This document shows, one piece after another, positions 26,601-37,009 of a stretch of 64,000 nucleotides of DNA. The notes beneath the pieces were generated by a model that did no database searches, was not told the origin of the DNA, and saw only the letters and a list, made by a program, of their open reading frames with translations. The DNA is from Sycobia sp. Sy_11 (lineage: Eukaryota > Arthropoda > Insecta > Hymenoptera > Epichrysomallidae): NCBI GenBank assembly GCA_018907035.1, contig JACCIC010000040.1:1147501-1211500 (forward strand), written 5' to 3'. Within the stretch, counting starts at the first letter, position 1. Each line of letters starts with the position of its first letter. A program made the translations under genes and the position numbers.

Positions 26601-27440
26601 ATGTCGAAGCAAGTTCAAACTGTTTAAAAAAAATACTATGTAAAAAATGATATATTAAGATTATTCTGATAAACGCGGGAGGCGCAGTAGTTAAAATATT
26701 TGAAATAATTAAACATTTATGTTGTGAAATCGGTCCTTTAAAAAAGGATCGAGAATTATTCATTATCATATTTCATTGGGCAATCTATGGAGTAGATATA
26801 TCAAATCGCAGTAAAGACAAATATTTTGCACTTAGTTTGCAGTGTAAGGTATTAAGTAATTATCCACGTGAAATTAATGCTTCAATTTCTGTTTTCTATA
26901 ATTATATAAGCTTATCGAAGCGTACTCCATCTGCCAAGCTGGTAGCTCTAGTCGTTACAAGCACATAGTGGATTATTGATATTTGTAAATAGATAAGTTT
27001 TGGGGAAATAATTTTACATACAAATAATAATAAATTGATGAACTGAACTAAAGACAGTGTATAAGATATTTAGTTTTGCAACTCAGATTTTGCTTGAAAC
27101 TATTATTATATTTGCATCGAATTATTTTATATCTAAAAAAAATTTTCAAGTTAAAAAAGCTGATTTTGTTTTTCTTCAATCTTTCAATTCGCATTATCTG
27201 CTTATTGCCCTCTTCACAGACTCGTTAATCCATTACCAGAAGCGCCACTGTTTCTTGTGGATCCCTATAACGAATTTAAGGTCAGTTTACTTCATCGAAG
27301 GTATTTACCACAGATCTTTTATCCTTACATTTTTTATTGATCGACTATCGTGAAGTTTCTGACTTAAAGAGTAAGTAAAGTAATTGCTATAAAATTTTTA
27401 CATATATTTACAACAAAAATCAACAATATCGACAATATCG
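23700..27440. other. AT-rich DNA without supported genes
   Basis: A long gene desert. A balanced, less repetitive stretch at 25040-25275 stands out from the AT background but has no coding frame. A triple TATATCTGAA repeat is at about 26171-26201. No transposon termini recognised. Confidence 0.35.
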
Positions 27441-27522
27441 ACTTCGAAATAATAATAGTAATAATAATAATTATTATTATTACTATTTTTTTTATAGAGG
27501 AGGAGAAAAATCCTTTATGGAT

Positions 27523-27542
27523 CCCGGGGACCGGTCCCCGGG
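27523..27542. repeat. perfect 20-bp GC palindrome near the element's 3' end
   Basis: CCCGGGGACCGGTCCCCGGG is perfectly self-complementary and lies about 35-55 bases inside the 3' end of the R1-like element. In RNA it would form a short very stable stem, perhaps part of the template structure that the reverse transcriptase recognises. Confidence 0.85.
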
Positions 27543-27583
27543 TATGTGGGAATCACCAACAGAAAGGAATACCCACTAAAAAA

Positions 27584-28063
27584 CTACCTCCTTGGTACAT
27601 TCCCCCGACTGCTTCCTGCAGCTCTGAAAAGAGCTTCAAGCCGGAATCGGCTGGCGTGCACCGAGGAGACCTCCTCTCCCTGGCTCAACTCCCCACCCCG
27701 GAAACCCCCGTTAGGCATTACATCGGGAAGGGGACCACGATGTTCGCCTTCGGGCGCCACCATATCCCAGCAAAATAGAAGGATCAAGGGAAGGTCCACC
27801 TTCTTCCGTCTGAGGATATTCTCGACGAAATAGGCAACCCTTCCCCATGTTTCTTGGCTGGAGAGCATCAGGGGGATGATGCCTTCCGGGGTAACCCTTC
27901 CGGCGTCCTCCCCCAATAGCACCCTCTGCTGCTCCTATGGTCCGCATACAAAAAATGTATGATAGGCATCGTCTTTTGCGGATCTACAGTATATACAACC
28001 TGGATCCGCGACTTTGCCCATCTTGTGCAAGTATGCGCGGAAGTACCCATGACCTGGACCCGC
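27584..28063 (-). pseudogene. R1-clade ORF2 C-terminal remnant
   Basis: On the minus strand, directly after the ORF1 text, a different frame reads GHGYFRAYLHKMGKVADPGC, then a spaced Cys/His pattern (C-I-Y-C ... H-T-F-F-V-C), a single TAG at about 27949, then RVTPEGIIPLMLSSQETW and a charged tail. This is the conserved C-terminal Cys/His region and tail of R1-type ORF2, downstream of the reverse transcriptase. Apart from the one stop it is well preserved, so the deletion need not be very old. Confidence 0.82.
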
Positions 28064-29183
28064 CGCCGCAAACCGAAAAAGACCCATCCAATGGCCACCT
28101 TTCCGACTTCCAGTAGCCGCTGGCCAGCCTCTTCAGAGAGACTCACGAGGGCTAGTCGTTTACCGACTTTATTCTCCCTCGTAAGCCTCACCTCGAGAGG
28201 GCCAGTATAGTCCCGTAAAATGCCAAGGAGGGCTGTCTTAACTTCGTCGAGTGTCGCGCAGCCGTCCAAGTCTCTGATCTCCAAGGTAATCTTGGAGGTC
28301 AGAGCGCGAAGTGCCGCATTTTGCCCGACGACCTCTTTGAGGGCGTTAGTAAAGCCCTCCCTGCCCTCTGCCGAAGCCTTCTTAAACTAGATCAGGACAT
28401 CGCCGTTTAATGTTCGGCGAATGTCCCTGATTGTGAGTCCATGCTGCGAGAGATCGATCTTATGGCGGATCCCTCCAAGGGTCTCCGCGTAGGTCTTCCC
28501 CTCCGCGGGCTTGAGGAGCAGCGCCTCAGGCCTTACCCTTCTCCCTATTCCACCTTTCGGTTTGGTGGGGCCCTCTCCAGATTTGGTAGCCCCCTTTGTA
28601 TTGGTCTTTTTTGTTTCTTTTTCGTTTTTTCTGGCTGCTCTCTTTTCCTGCCTGGTGGGGACATTCTTCCAACCTTGCTCAGGCTGTGGCTCGTTCCCAC
28701 GGTTCGGTTTGGCAGCCGCGTCTTCTTCGATTGTTGGACCTTCGTCTCTTTTTTCTTCTTCTTCTTTCGCCCCCCCCCCACGTCAGGTAATTCCGTTGGA
28801 GAGGTATAAGGATGTCTCTTTTGGCCTTCTATTATCTCGGCAACTTCGGGTATATGTAGGCGCCGTACTCTGAGGCGCCTTCTACTTACGAGCTCCTCAA
28901 ATTGGCTTTGTAAAGCCGGAAGCCCCTCCTTTATTATATTGTTAACGTTTTTTTGCCTTTTCATTGACTCCATCATCATTTTTAACAAATTTTGTATAGA
29001 ATCGATGAGTGCTTTATCGTGATCATCCATGACTATGCTGTCATGACTTGCTGCACCAGCAGCGCTATCAGCTTTGGCGTTACTGACCGTACGGGGGACA
29101 TCTAGGCTATTTACCCCCGTACTCTTCTGGTCCGTCTTCTTCACTTTCTCTACATCTTCTTTCTTGTTGTTGGCAATATCCAT
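28064..29183 (-). pseudogene. R1-clade ORF1 (gag-like), truncated and disrupted
   Basis: The ATG at 29183 opens a frame of 212 codons with an Asp/Lys-rich start, a predicted coiled region (near MKRQKNVNNIIKEGLPALQ) and a Lys/Arg-rich basic stretch, ending at a stop at 28545. The gag text continues in a shifted frame from about 28555 with KPAEGKTYAETLGGIR, a TAG near 28389, then LEIRDLDGCATLDEVK and the IGW...RRRVQV block that immediately precedes the CCHC knuckles in this clade. The knuckles themselves are absent: the sequence passes into ORF2 text at about 28064. In intact elements this RNA-binding protein packages element RNA. Here a frameshift, a stop and the loss of the knuckles make it non-functional. 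Confidence 0.83.
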
Positions 29184-29924
29184 ACTTCTTTCTTTAGTTT
29201 TCGTCCCCCCACGAGGCTGGCCTCCATGGACCCTTCAGCGACGAGCTCGCTAAAATGACTCCCCAACACTTGCCTGTAGGAGTCATTTTGGTTTGGACCT
29301 TCGTGTAAGGCTCTTTTACAGAGCTGGGGGATATAGGACGCCCCGGCACGCTAGCCCACCTTCGCTCTCTCGAGCTTCACACCCCAACAATAAGGTGCTC
29401 CACTCTCTGGAGAGTTTCCGGGAGACATTACGAGTCAAGGCGCACTCGCCAATGCCGAATGACTGATGCTGGCTAGGCGCCCAGCCGCCCGTCCTGCCGT
29501 CAGCAGGAGCCAAAGATGGTTCGGATCATCCAAGCACGCAACCTGAAGACTCGCCTCTCCACCTAGGATCTCCTTTTGGCAGCTCCCAGGCATGCACCGT
29601 TCGGCAAGCGCGGTGGACCGTCTTTAGCTGCGTTTGGAGCCCCTTCTACCTCCCTGACAAAGCCAAGGGGAATGATCAGACGAGAAGATTTGATCTGCAT
29701 CAATTAATAAGCGACGTAAGCGTCGTGAGCCCCCCTTACAGATCAGAAAGGAGCCCGCCCCTTCCATTCCACTCTTGTTTAAAGAACGGAGGCGTGAGTG
29801 GCAAAAATTGTGAAGTGCGTGAGTTGGGTTATGCTTGTATAAGTGTAGTTAGCAGTGGAGGGTGTCCCCAGCCAGAGCCCATGCGCATGTAGCCCTCACC
29901 CAGTACTAGAATGAAGCTCCGTGC

Positions 29925-30345
29925 TTCACTCTCGCAACCCGATTACCCTTATGAAAGGGCTCCTCGGGAAGCGTGGCGCCCACATCTTTATATTCGGGAA
30001 GATGTCCGTTTATAGGACCCCCCGCCAGACGATGGCGCACAGCAGGCCCCTAGTCGGCCGCGCACGAGCTGGCAGTTCCAGTCGCGCCCGTGCCTTTCAG
30101 AGCCTGTAGAGGTCATCCACTCCGTGCTTGCTCGGCTTCACTCTATGTCTCGCTCCCGCTGCTCGAACTACTCTACAGAATTTCCGAGCTGCGTGGCGCC
30201 CGAATTTTTATATGCGAGGTGTGTGTAACCCGTTTATAGAGCCCCCCTCGACAGCTATGACGCCTACAGCCACTCAATGACGGCTGTACTAGCATTGCCA
30301 GTACTTCCCCATTTTTCAGTCTGTCAAGCTCGTCCACTCCGTGCT
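29925..30345 (-). repeat. two-copy 220-bp tandem repeat in the element's 5' region
   Basis: The word GCGTGGCGCCC recurs at 29971 and 30191, and TCCACTCCGTGCT at about 30116 and 30333, giving a period near 220 bp with clear divergence between copies. On the minus strand each copy carries TATAAACGG just after a G run and a second TATAAA-like word closer to the GGGCGCC box. This resembles the repeated promoter monomers of some LINE 5'UTRs. It is not coding. Confidence 0.65.
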
Positions 30346-30562
30346 AGCCGTCCCGTAACCGAGCCGAGACCGTCACACGTGAGCGTGGCAATGGTTACCC
30401 CTTCCTTTACCAGGTGCTATGTTGTCTCATGTGTCAGTGTGTGAAGTGTATACCTGTAAGAGTGTGCTGTCCAGTTGTTGTAAGTGTACTCCCTCCTCCT
30501 TTATCCGGGCTTGGGACCGGCACCACCGAAACATAGGGTCACCATGAATCCGCGGTGGCGGA

Positions 30563-30584
30563 GTTAATAATAATATTAATAATG

Positions 30585-30617
<33 letters not shown>
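30563..30617. repeat. (TAA)n microsatellite at the 5' flank of the R1-like element
   Basis: TAATAA repeat with a few ATTAAT and GAT interruptions. A matching TAA/ATT repeat lies at the other end (27448-27480), suggesting insertion into a TAA tract. Confidence 0.93.
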
Positions 30618-30620
<3 letters not shown>

Positions 30621-30659
30621 TATTATCGACATCGAAAAAAAATGTTCTCAATTAAATCT

Positions 30660-31550
30660 GTATAATTTTTTTTTTACTACTAAAACTTCTATTAATATTG
30701 TTACTGATTTTATACTTATGAAAAAAAAAAAAATTTGTTCTGTTTTGTTACATGTCAAAATGTCAAATCACAATACACATCAAATTATTAAAATATACTT
30801 GTTTTAGAAAAGTGTGTTATTATCTTTTTTTCAAGCTTGAATACGTTTTGTACTTCTGATATTAGATATTCCTGAAAAATTCTTCTAATCATAAATGCAC
30901 TGCTACCATAGCATTTTATCTACTAAACAGAGTTTTAGTATTTTCCTGTATTCATTGCTGTTATCTAACATTAGCTATTTATTAAAAAAAAGTTGGAGTA
31001 ATTAAAAAAAGTTGTAATCAAAGGAGTAATTTGACTTGTACATAATGAAAGTTAAAATAAGAAGAAATACGTCTTATATCATTCATAATCACAGATCTAA
31101 GAAGTTATAATCCTAGAGATAGTTCACAACTTTGTTCTATATCTCCTTTTTGTGAAAAATAATAAATTCATATACGAATTAAAATTACATCTTCTCAAAA
31201 ACTAAGATTAAAAAAATTTTTAATTATCAATTTAATTTTATTGTTGAAGCTATACAGAGAAAATATACACTTATGTTTATAAAATTGCGTTTTCAATTTT
31301 TACTTTATAAGTAAACATACTAAAAACTATTCTATAACTAACCATTTATTGGCTTAAAAAGAAAGTGGTCCTTACTGATTTTAAAGACCATTTGAATTAA
31401 ATATAGCTGTAAATATTCAGTTTCCAGATCCATTCAAGTTTTAATGAAGGATTGAAATAAATCTTACAAAATTAAAAAAATGTTCATATTCAAAGTTACA
31501 ATCAAAATATTTTTACATTCGGCCAGAAATAAGCTATGCGAGAAGAGGTC
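30660..31550. other. AT-rich DNA, nothing recognisable
   Basis: AT-rich with homopolymer A/T runs and no open frame of note. Confidence 0.4.
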
Positions 31551-31557
31551 TCGCATA

Positions 31558-31606
<49 letters not shown>

Positions 31607-31620
31607 TAATATATAACATA

Positions 31621-31657
<37 letters not shown>
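31558..31657. repeat. two (TA)n tracts separated by a short spacer
   Basis: TA tracts at 31558-31601 and 31621-31657 separated by TTAATATAATATATAACATAG-like sequence. Preceded by a small GCGAGAAGAGGTCTCGC hairpin at about 31538-31554. Confidence 0.95.
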
Positions 31658-31658
<1 letters not shown>

Positions 31659-31754
31659 CTATTTAAAATGTAGGACTAGAACACGTATATGTATACTATT
31701 TCTGAGCTAAAGAATCATTTTCCATCGAAATCATTGACTATAAAGATGTTTTAT

Positions 31755-32300
31755 ATACGATGGTTATTCAAAAATTACGTTTTCCTAGTTTGGCATTTCT
31801 CTTAGACTCCACCTAAAAGATTTAAACTGCTCATAGTTTCAGTTTAAGTCCTACCGATAAGAGTGGAATAGGTTTTAGTGACCAAGAATACTATTTTCGG
31901 CAGTATGGGCTCGACAATCATGGAGCTACTAGTGCAAAACGTGTCCTATTATGAATTACGTGCAGTTATCAATTTCTTAACTGCAAAAGGGTTAAACGGC
32001 AAACAAATTCACTGTGAATTGGTGAATTGAACTATTTATGGTAAATACTGTATGACTGTATAGATGGTGTGAAGATGATGCACAGACTTTCTCGAGGGAC
32101 GCGTAGAAGTGCATGGTGAGCAGCGTACAGAGCACACAAATACCATTATCGAAGATACAATTGCACCAGTTAAAGAAATTATTTAGTATGAACTATTGAT
32201 GATTTTTTGAAAATGATGCCTGATGAATATCAAATTCACCGAAATTCAATTTTAGAATATTGTCGGAGAAGCTTGGTTACAGTAAAGTTTGTGTAAAAAA
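31755..32300 (+). pseudogene. mariner-family transposon remnant (5' half)
   Basis: A terminal-repeat-like word (CGATGGTTATTCAAAAATTACG) opens the relic. From 31933 the plus strand reads YELRAVINFLTAKGLNGKQI, a degraded helix-turn-helix, then GRVEVHGEQRTEHTNTIIED matching the mariner GRxxVxDExRSGRPS region, then text resembling the MMPDVSRSTIH...KLGYRKVC block. Many stops and small indels interrupt it. The catalytic domain and the right terminal repeat are not found. It differs in sequence from the other two mariners in this window. Confidence 0.65.
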
Positions 32301-32309
32301 ATGAAAAAA

Positions 32310-33840
32310 TCATTAAATCGTGGATCCCAAAACCGAGCAGGCCATTTGTTAAGGATAGTTTGTTTTAGTTTATGTGCACCGAAGTAGTAGAAGATACTAT
32401 GTACACCGTAACTTTTGGTGGTATACTAAGGAACCATAAGTGGTTGAGATGTATTGAGTCGGAGTAGTACGGAACATGGATTTTGTCACGGATTAAGTAC
32501 GTGGATAGTGCATCTGATGAAGGAGATGCTTTAGTGGTGTAGTAAGCGACTAAATAGGTCGAGTTATAATGAGCCGAAGCCCATGGCCCTCTGCAACAAT
32601 GTTATAAAGCATTTATATACTAAACTTTGAACTACTACGTACACTATCTATGATAAGTGGTGTGTTTAACGATTCTGTTAACTGACTTCCTCTAAATTAA
32701 ACTTATTCTGTACCTCTGCCGTACAAAAATTTTTTAGAAATTAAATTAATAGATGATCACATATACTGAAGATAACTTTATGATACCATATTTCGATGTA
32801 TGTACAGTGACTGAGGTCGAGGTACATAGTACATGTAATCTTCATCAAGATGATGAAAGATTATAGATAGAACTCCTTTATGTTAAAATCTGCTTTTCTT
32901 ATAATACTATCTCCGTACCTACTAAACTTTATAATTATTTTCTTCAAAATTATTTTACTTCCAAATCTTAAAAGAAATCCTTAATTGTACTTTTAATGCC
33001 ATGACATAGTAGATGCATTATCTATTTGCCAGAGCTATCTTAACTTTGAAGCATTCTATGTTTTGGCCAAAGTATCGCACGAAATCTGCCTGTTTTGATA
33101 TATTGGAACATGCAGTGTAAATTTTAATAATTTTAATAAACATTTCTCTTGCTATGTTTGTTCCTCAAAACCGTGAGGGTTGTTACGGCGAAGTAAGAGT
33201 ATTCATTGTTGCCGAGTAATTATGTATTTTTTGTTAAACCTTCTCACTTACGTATTCCTTCCTTTCATTAAACTAAAAGTTATATTGTTTTATTCTAAAC
33301 ATTCCTAAACATTTTCTAAATATTTTCACAAACTACATCGAATAAAAATAAACTGTCTGTGACTGTCAACTATGATTGTTAGCATAATATTTCTTGGTCC
33401 TCAAACTATTTCGTTTCAGGGGCTTCTTGATGATGGATCAATAAAAGTAATTTTAGAGAATCGTCCAAATTACGTGTTAGAAGTGGAAATGTTCAAATAA
33501 ATTTTCTTCTTTATCTCTTTCTTAAATGTTCAAGAGATTCTCTAATACATCTCTTCTAAGCATATAATGAAAAAGTCATATAATTTAATGTTATGAAATC
33601 CAAATAAATTGCAGAAATAACCTTAAGAGAAACCAATAATATTATATTTTTTCAAATCTAACGGACTACATTTTATTTTAGAACAACTTATTTCGGTGCG
33701 TGTTTCACCTGGACCTTGAGATATTATACCTGCTCGCTTTATACAAACATAACCAACGCAGGCAAAAATTTTACGTTCTTTCATTCTGTGAGTTTGTCAT
33801 TCAATTTTTTTTACACTTCTTTAAAGAAGAAAAAGCGCTC
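32310..33840. other. no gene recognised
   Basis: Mixed AT-rich DNA with balanced patches at 32340-32600 and 33040-33240. I found no coding frame, RNA motif or transposon terminus. Confidence 0.35.
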
Positions 33841-33850
33841 TCCTAAGGCA

Positions 33851-33980
33851 AAATAGTATAACACACGGGAGCAAAGGCGTTTCGGACTCGGATAATTTAA
33901 CGCCCTAGCTTTACTCGAGCGGCAAAAATACCCTCGTAGGAAAATGCCTATTTTGCTCCCTTGTATCACAATGTACTATT
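33851..33980. mobile_element. candidate MITE with imperfect terminal inverted repeats
   Basis: Left arm AATAGTAT...CGGGAGCAAAGGCGTTTC (33852-33883) pairs with right arm GAAAATGCC...TTGCTCCCTTG...TACTATT (33939-33980), allowing two short gaps. The core contains ACTCGAG and CpG words unlike the flanking AT-rich DNA. It is about 130 bp, with no coding capacity. The family is unknown, and the target duplication is not clear. Confidence 0.45.
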
Positions 33981-34202
33981 TCTTTTTACTAATAGCAACC
34001 CCCTTGCGTAACCTATAGTCTAATAGTCTCCAAGTCTCACAGTCTCCAAATTCTGTAAGAATAGAAACATTTATAAGCTATGTTTACCGATCTAGAGAAA
34101 AACACTTAATCCGATTCAAATTCATATTACTTCCATTTTCTTTATTAAGAAGAGTAAAAATAAATGGCATGTTATGATAGAACTATAATACTTATAACTA
34201 TA

Positions 34203-34226
34203 TTATAAGTATTATAGTTATACTTA

Positions 34227-34288
<62 letters not shown>

Positions 34289-34300
34289 CTAAGTATAACT
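34203..34300. repeat. inverted repeat around a (TA)n core
   Basis: ATAGTTATACTTAGTATATATA on the left is mirrored exactly by TATATATACTAAGTATAACTAT on the right (34280-34302), with a TA tract between. Outer TTATAAG words also match imperfectly. Either an AT-rich palindromic MITE or a cruciform-prone simple repeat. Confidence 0.7.
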
Positions 34301-34379
34301 ATTATATATATCTTATAAGTATTATAGTTATATAGTTATTATAGTATTATTATTATAAGTATTATATTATAAGTTTTAT

Positions 34380-35650
34380 TAACAATAAAATTTATAAGAA
34401 TATAAATAATTAATTCGGACACGCTGGAAAATGATTAAAAGAATCAGAATAATTTTCTTCTAACATTTTTATTTGACATGTACTAGCCTCCCCTACCGGT
34501 CATTCCTGAACCCATCACTGTATACATGGAATAAATAAAAAAAAACATTTAAACAATAACCTTTTACTAATTTATGTTTTCATTGTATTCCTGAACCTGA
34601 AGCTGCTAAAATTTCAAGATGTAATTGATTTTATGATATTGAAATGGCGAATCATCATAAAGAGTGGTTCAAAATAATAAAAATTAAATGCGATAAAAAA
34701 ATAGTTATTTACCACTGATATAATAATTATATTTTTAAACAAAATACATGTATTATAATTGTTAAGAGAAAAAAATCTATTTGAAAAATTAATTTTATTT
34801 AATTACTTTTTATTACATTATGTATTTAACTAAAATGTATAGAATTTTTTTTGAATTTTCTATGCTATGGGATTGTAAAATATAATATAATATTTGAATA
34901 AATATTTTAAGTATAAACACCTGTTTTCTAATTAAAATATCAGTTCTCTCCATTTGAACACTTTATTATCAGTATACTTATATATCAGCCGTTTTTGTTT
35001 TCATTCAGTGGCGCCCTCCTATACGTAGTGGATGTTTTATTTGCTAATATAATATAACCGCCACGAATATGCGCCAATAATGCACCACACGATGGCCATA
35101 TACCGATTTTACCTGATGTTACCATATTACGTGCCACTTGCCAGTGCCATACTCATTGAAAGGCTATGTCGCCAAACGTTGTCAGCATTGCCATTTGTTT
35201 TTGTATCCGTCAAAATTTGTTATATACTTAAACTCAATAAATCATTCTTTAAAAAAAAATCTATAAATAACTGAAATGTTCTAATAAATAATTTTCTATT
35301 GCAAATAAATAATTTTTCGTTAAATCTCCTCCATCCTATCATCCATTACTTGGTACAATGTAAATACAGTCGAAGAAATCACATTCTCCATATGAGAAGG
35401 TATTAAAAATATGATTTTAAAACGATTGATATTTTTCTTAATAATCAAATAACTTTTTTCGAATTTTAAACGAATTATTTTTATATTTATGAACGATGTG
35501 TTGACTTTCATAAATTTTCTATTGTCAATTTCAAAGCGGATACAACCTGATCGAACCACCTTCTAAAGCCCTTGAAACAAAATAATGAAAATATTATTTT
35601 ATATTCTAATTATCAATGTATCGATAGTATCGAACACAATATTGCAATAG
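34380..35650. other. AT-rich DNA with one balanced stretch upstream of a hypothetical gene
   Basis: At 34990-35200 the AT-rich background is broken by a balanced segment (GTGGCGCCCTCC, AACCGCCACG, TGCGCCAATAATG). It lies about 1 kb upstream of the ORF at 36147 and could be its promoter region. A 64-codon frame here shows no family resemblance. Confidence 0.3.
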
Positions 35651-35703
35651 ATTTGTCAACTATATATATATATATATATATATATAATTCTATACAAAAA
35701 AAA

Positions 35704-35797
35704 TATTGAACAATATTGAAATCGAAATTTATCGAGTTGCAATAATATATATAGTACTATGCAACTCGATAAATTTCGATTTCAATATTGTTCAATA
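35704..35797. repeat. perfect 38-bp inverted repeat with 18-base loop
   Basis: Arms 35704-35741 and 35760-35797 are exact reverse complements (key words ACAATATTGAAATCG and CGATTTCAATATTGT), separated by AATAATATATATAGTACTA-like sequence. The perfect pairing implies recent origin or maintenance. It could be a tiny palindromic MITE or a hairpin RNA source. Confidence 0.9.
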
Positions 35798-36146
35798 CTT
35801 TTTAACGAACATTATAAATCAAGTCCATTTTATTTCTTAATAATAAAGTAATAAAAAAGATTACTACATATTTTAGTTTAACGATTTAATATTAGTCTCT
35901 AAAATTGTGAAAATTTGAAGACATTTTCTTTTTTGTTTTTTTAGACATCGATTTTCTATTAATCAACAATAAATTAAAAATTTCAACATTAAATTTATTT
36001 AAAATTTTATTTAATCTTTCTATGCTAATCGCAAATATTTATTTACTTTCTTCAACATTATAAGGTAAATTATTTTTACTTTAATTATAATTAATAACAA
36101 TTTTTTGATTAATGTTTTATGATTTTAGATTAATTAATAAAACAAT

Positions 36147-37007
36147 ATGCAACAAAGTCAGCATCAAGTCCCAACAAATAATACTAATTATTCTAATCTA
36201 AATCATTTTACTAAGGATACTAAAATAGAATTTAGAACATTAAAACCATTAGACATAAGAAGAATTGTATCGACTGATTCGAATTTACAACTATATCCAA
36301 AATTAGATAAATTAAATATCGAGAGGAATAATTCAAAAACAACTAACGCAGAAGTATTTGGAAGTAAATTAGTCTTAGACTTAAAAGATTATTTAACATT
36401 GTTTGGTACTAAGCAAAACAATATAGTGCTGGCAAATAATTTATCTAAAAATATTGAAGATAAAAATGCTGAATATAATTCAAAATATTCAAATGAATTA
36501 GTAGCTAATGAACTAAAACTTAAAAACACATTAGTAGATAAGACAAGTAAAAATACTGTAATACCAAGAAAATATTTAGAAAATCAAATTCATGATATAA
36601 CTAATAAGTCAGATAAAACTAAGCAGCCTTGTAAGCTAGTAATCACACAAGAAATTATCAATAATTCTGTAAAAGCTGATAATTTGTTATTTAGTAAGCA
36701 TATGCCTATGGTAGAAAATACTTATAGACCTTTTACTTCAAAACAAATGCTCTTTAACAAAATTCAATTAAGAGCTCCATCAAATAAGTGTATAATAGAT
36801 AGTATAAATAACATAAAAAGAAATAAAAAACATTCTGTGAATCAACAAAAAAATAAGAAGTGGCTAGCAACTAAAATTCAAGAAAAAAATAATACTGAAA
36901 TATTTCCAGTCGCGTTAAAAAAAAGTGGTATTCAAGATTTTGAATCTATCACATTATTAAATAATTGTCCAACAAATGAAAGTGAAATGCAAATACTTGG
37001 AATTTAA
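36147..37007 (+). CDS. hypothetical Lys/Asn-rich protein, 286 residues
   Basis: A single 861-base open frame starts at an ATG with A at -3 (AACAATATG) and ends at TAA. It is long for such AT-rich DNA, where random frames are short, which argues for a real gene. A likely 5'UTR intron lies just upstream: donor AAG/GTAAAT near 36063 and acceptor GATTTTAG at 36128. The protein is hydrophilic, rich in Lys and Asn, with no signal peptide, membrane segment or domain I recognise; readable blocks are IEFRTLKPLDIRRI near the N-terminus and NKIQLRAPSNK in the C-terminal third. It lies 1.1 kb upstream of Lamtor5 on the same strand. Function unknown. A rapidly evolving nuclear protein is only a guess. Confidence 0.5.
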   Translation: MQQSQHQVPTNNTNYSNLNHFTKDTKIEFRTLKPLDIRRIVSTDSNLQLYPKLDKLNIERNNSKTTNAEVFGSKLVLDLKDYLTLFGTKQNNIVLANNLSKNIEDKNAEYNSKYSNELVANELKLKNTLVDKTSKNTVIPRKYLENQIHDITNKSDKTKQPCKLVITQEIINNSVKADNLLFSKHMPMVENTYRPFTSKQMLFNKIQLRAPSNKCIIDSINNIKRNKKHSVNQQKNKKWLATKIQEKNNTEIFPVALKKSGIQDFESITLLNNCPTNESEMQILGI

Positions 37008-37009
37008 AT

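Larger units (their letters stand above)
27488..30560 (-). mobile_element. internally deleted R1-clade non-LTR retrotransposon
   Basis: Reading the minus strand from about 30560: a 1.4-kb 5' region with tandem repeats, ORF1 (gag-like) from 29183, an abrupt switch near 28064 to the last part of ORF2, then a short 3' end with a GC palindrome and AAGGATTTTTCTCCTCCTC. Everything between the ORF1 zinc-knuckle position and the ORF2 C-terminal region, including endonuclease and reverse transcriptase, is missing. Both flanks are TAA-type repeats (27448-27480 and 30563-30617). The order 5' region-ORF1-ORF2 tail-3' end shows an internal deletion rather than ordinary 5' truncation. It cannot move on its own. 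R1-clade assignment rests on the ORF1 and ORF2 text; exact ends are approximate. Confidence 0.82.

Noticed and set aside
28441..28873. Plus-strand open frames of about 120 codons
   Set aside because: Antisense shadows of the R1-like ORF1; the minus strand carries the recognisable gag text.
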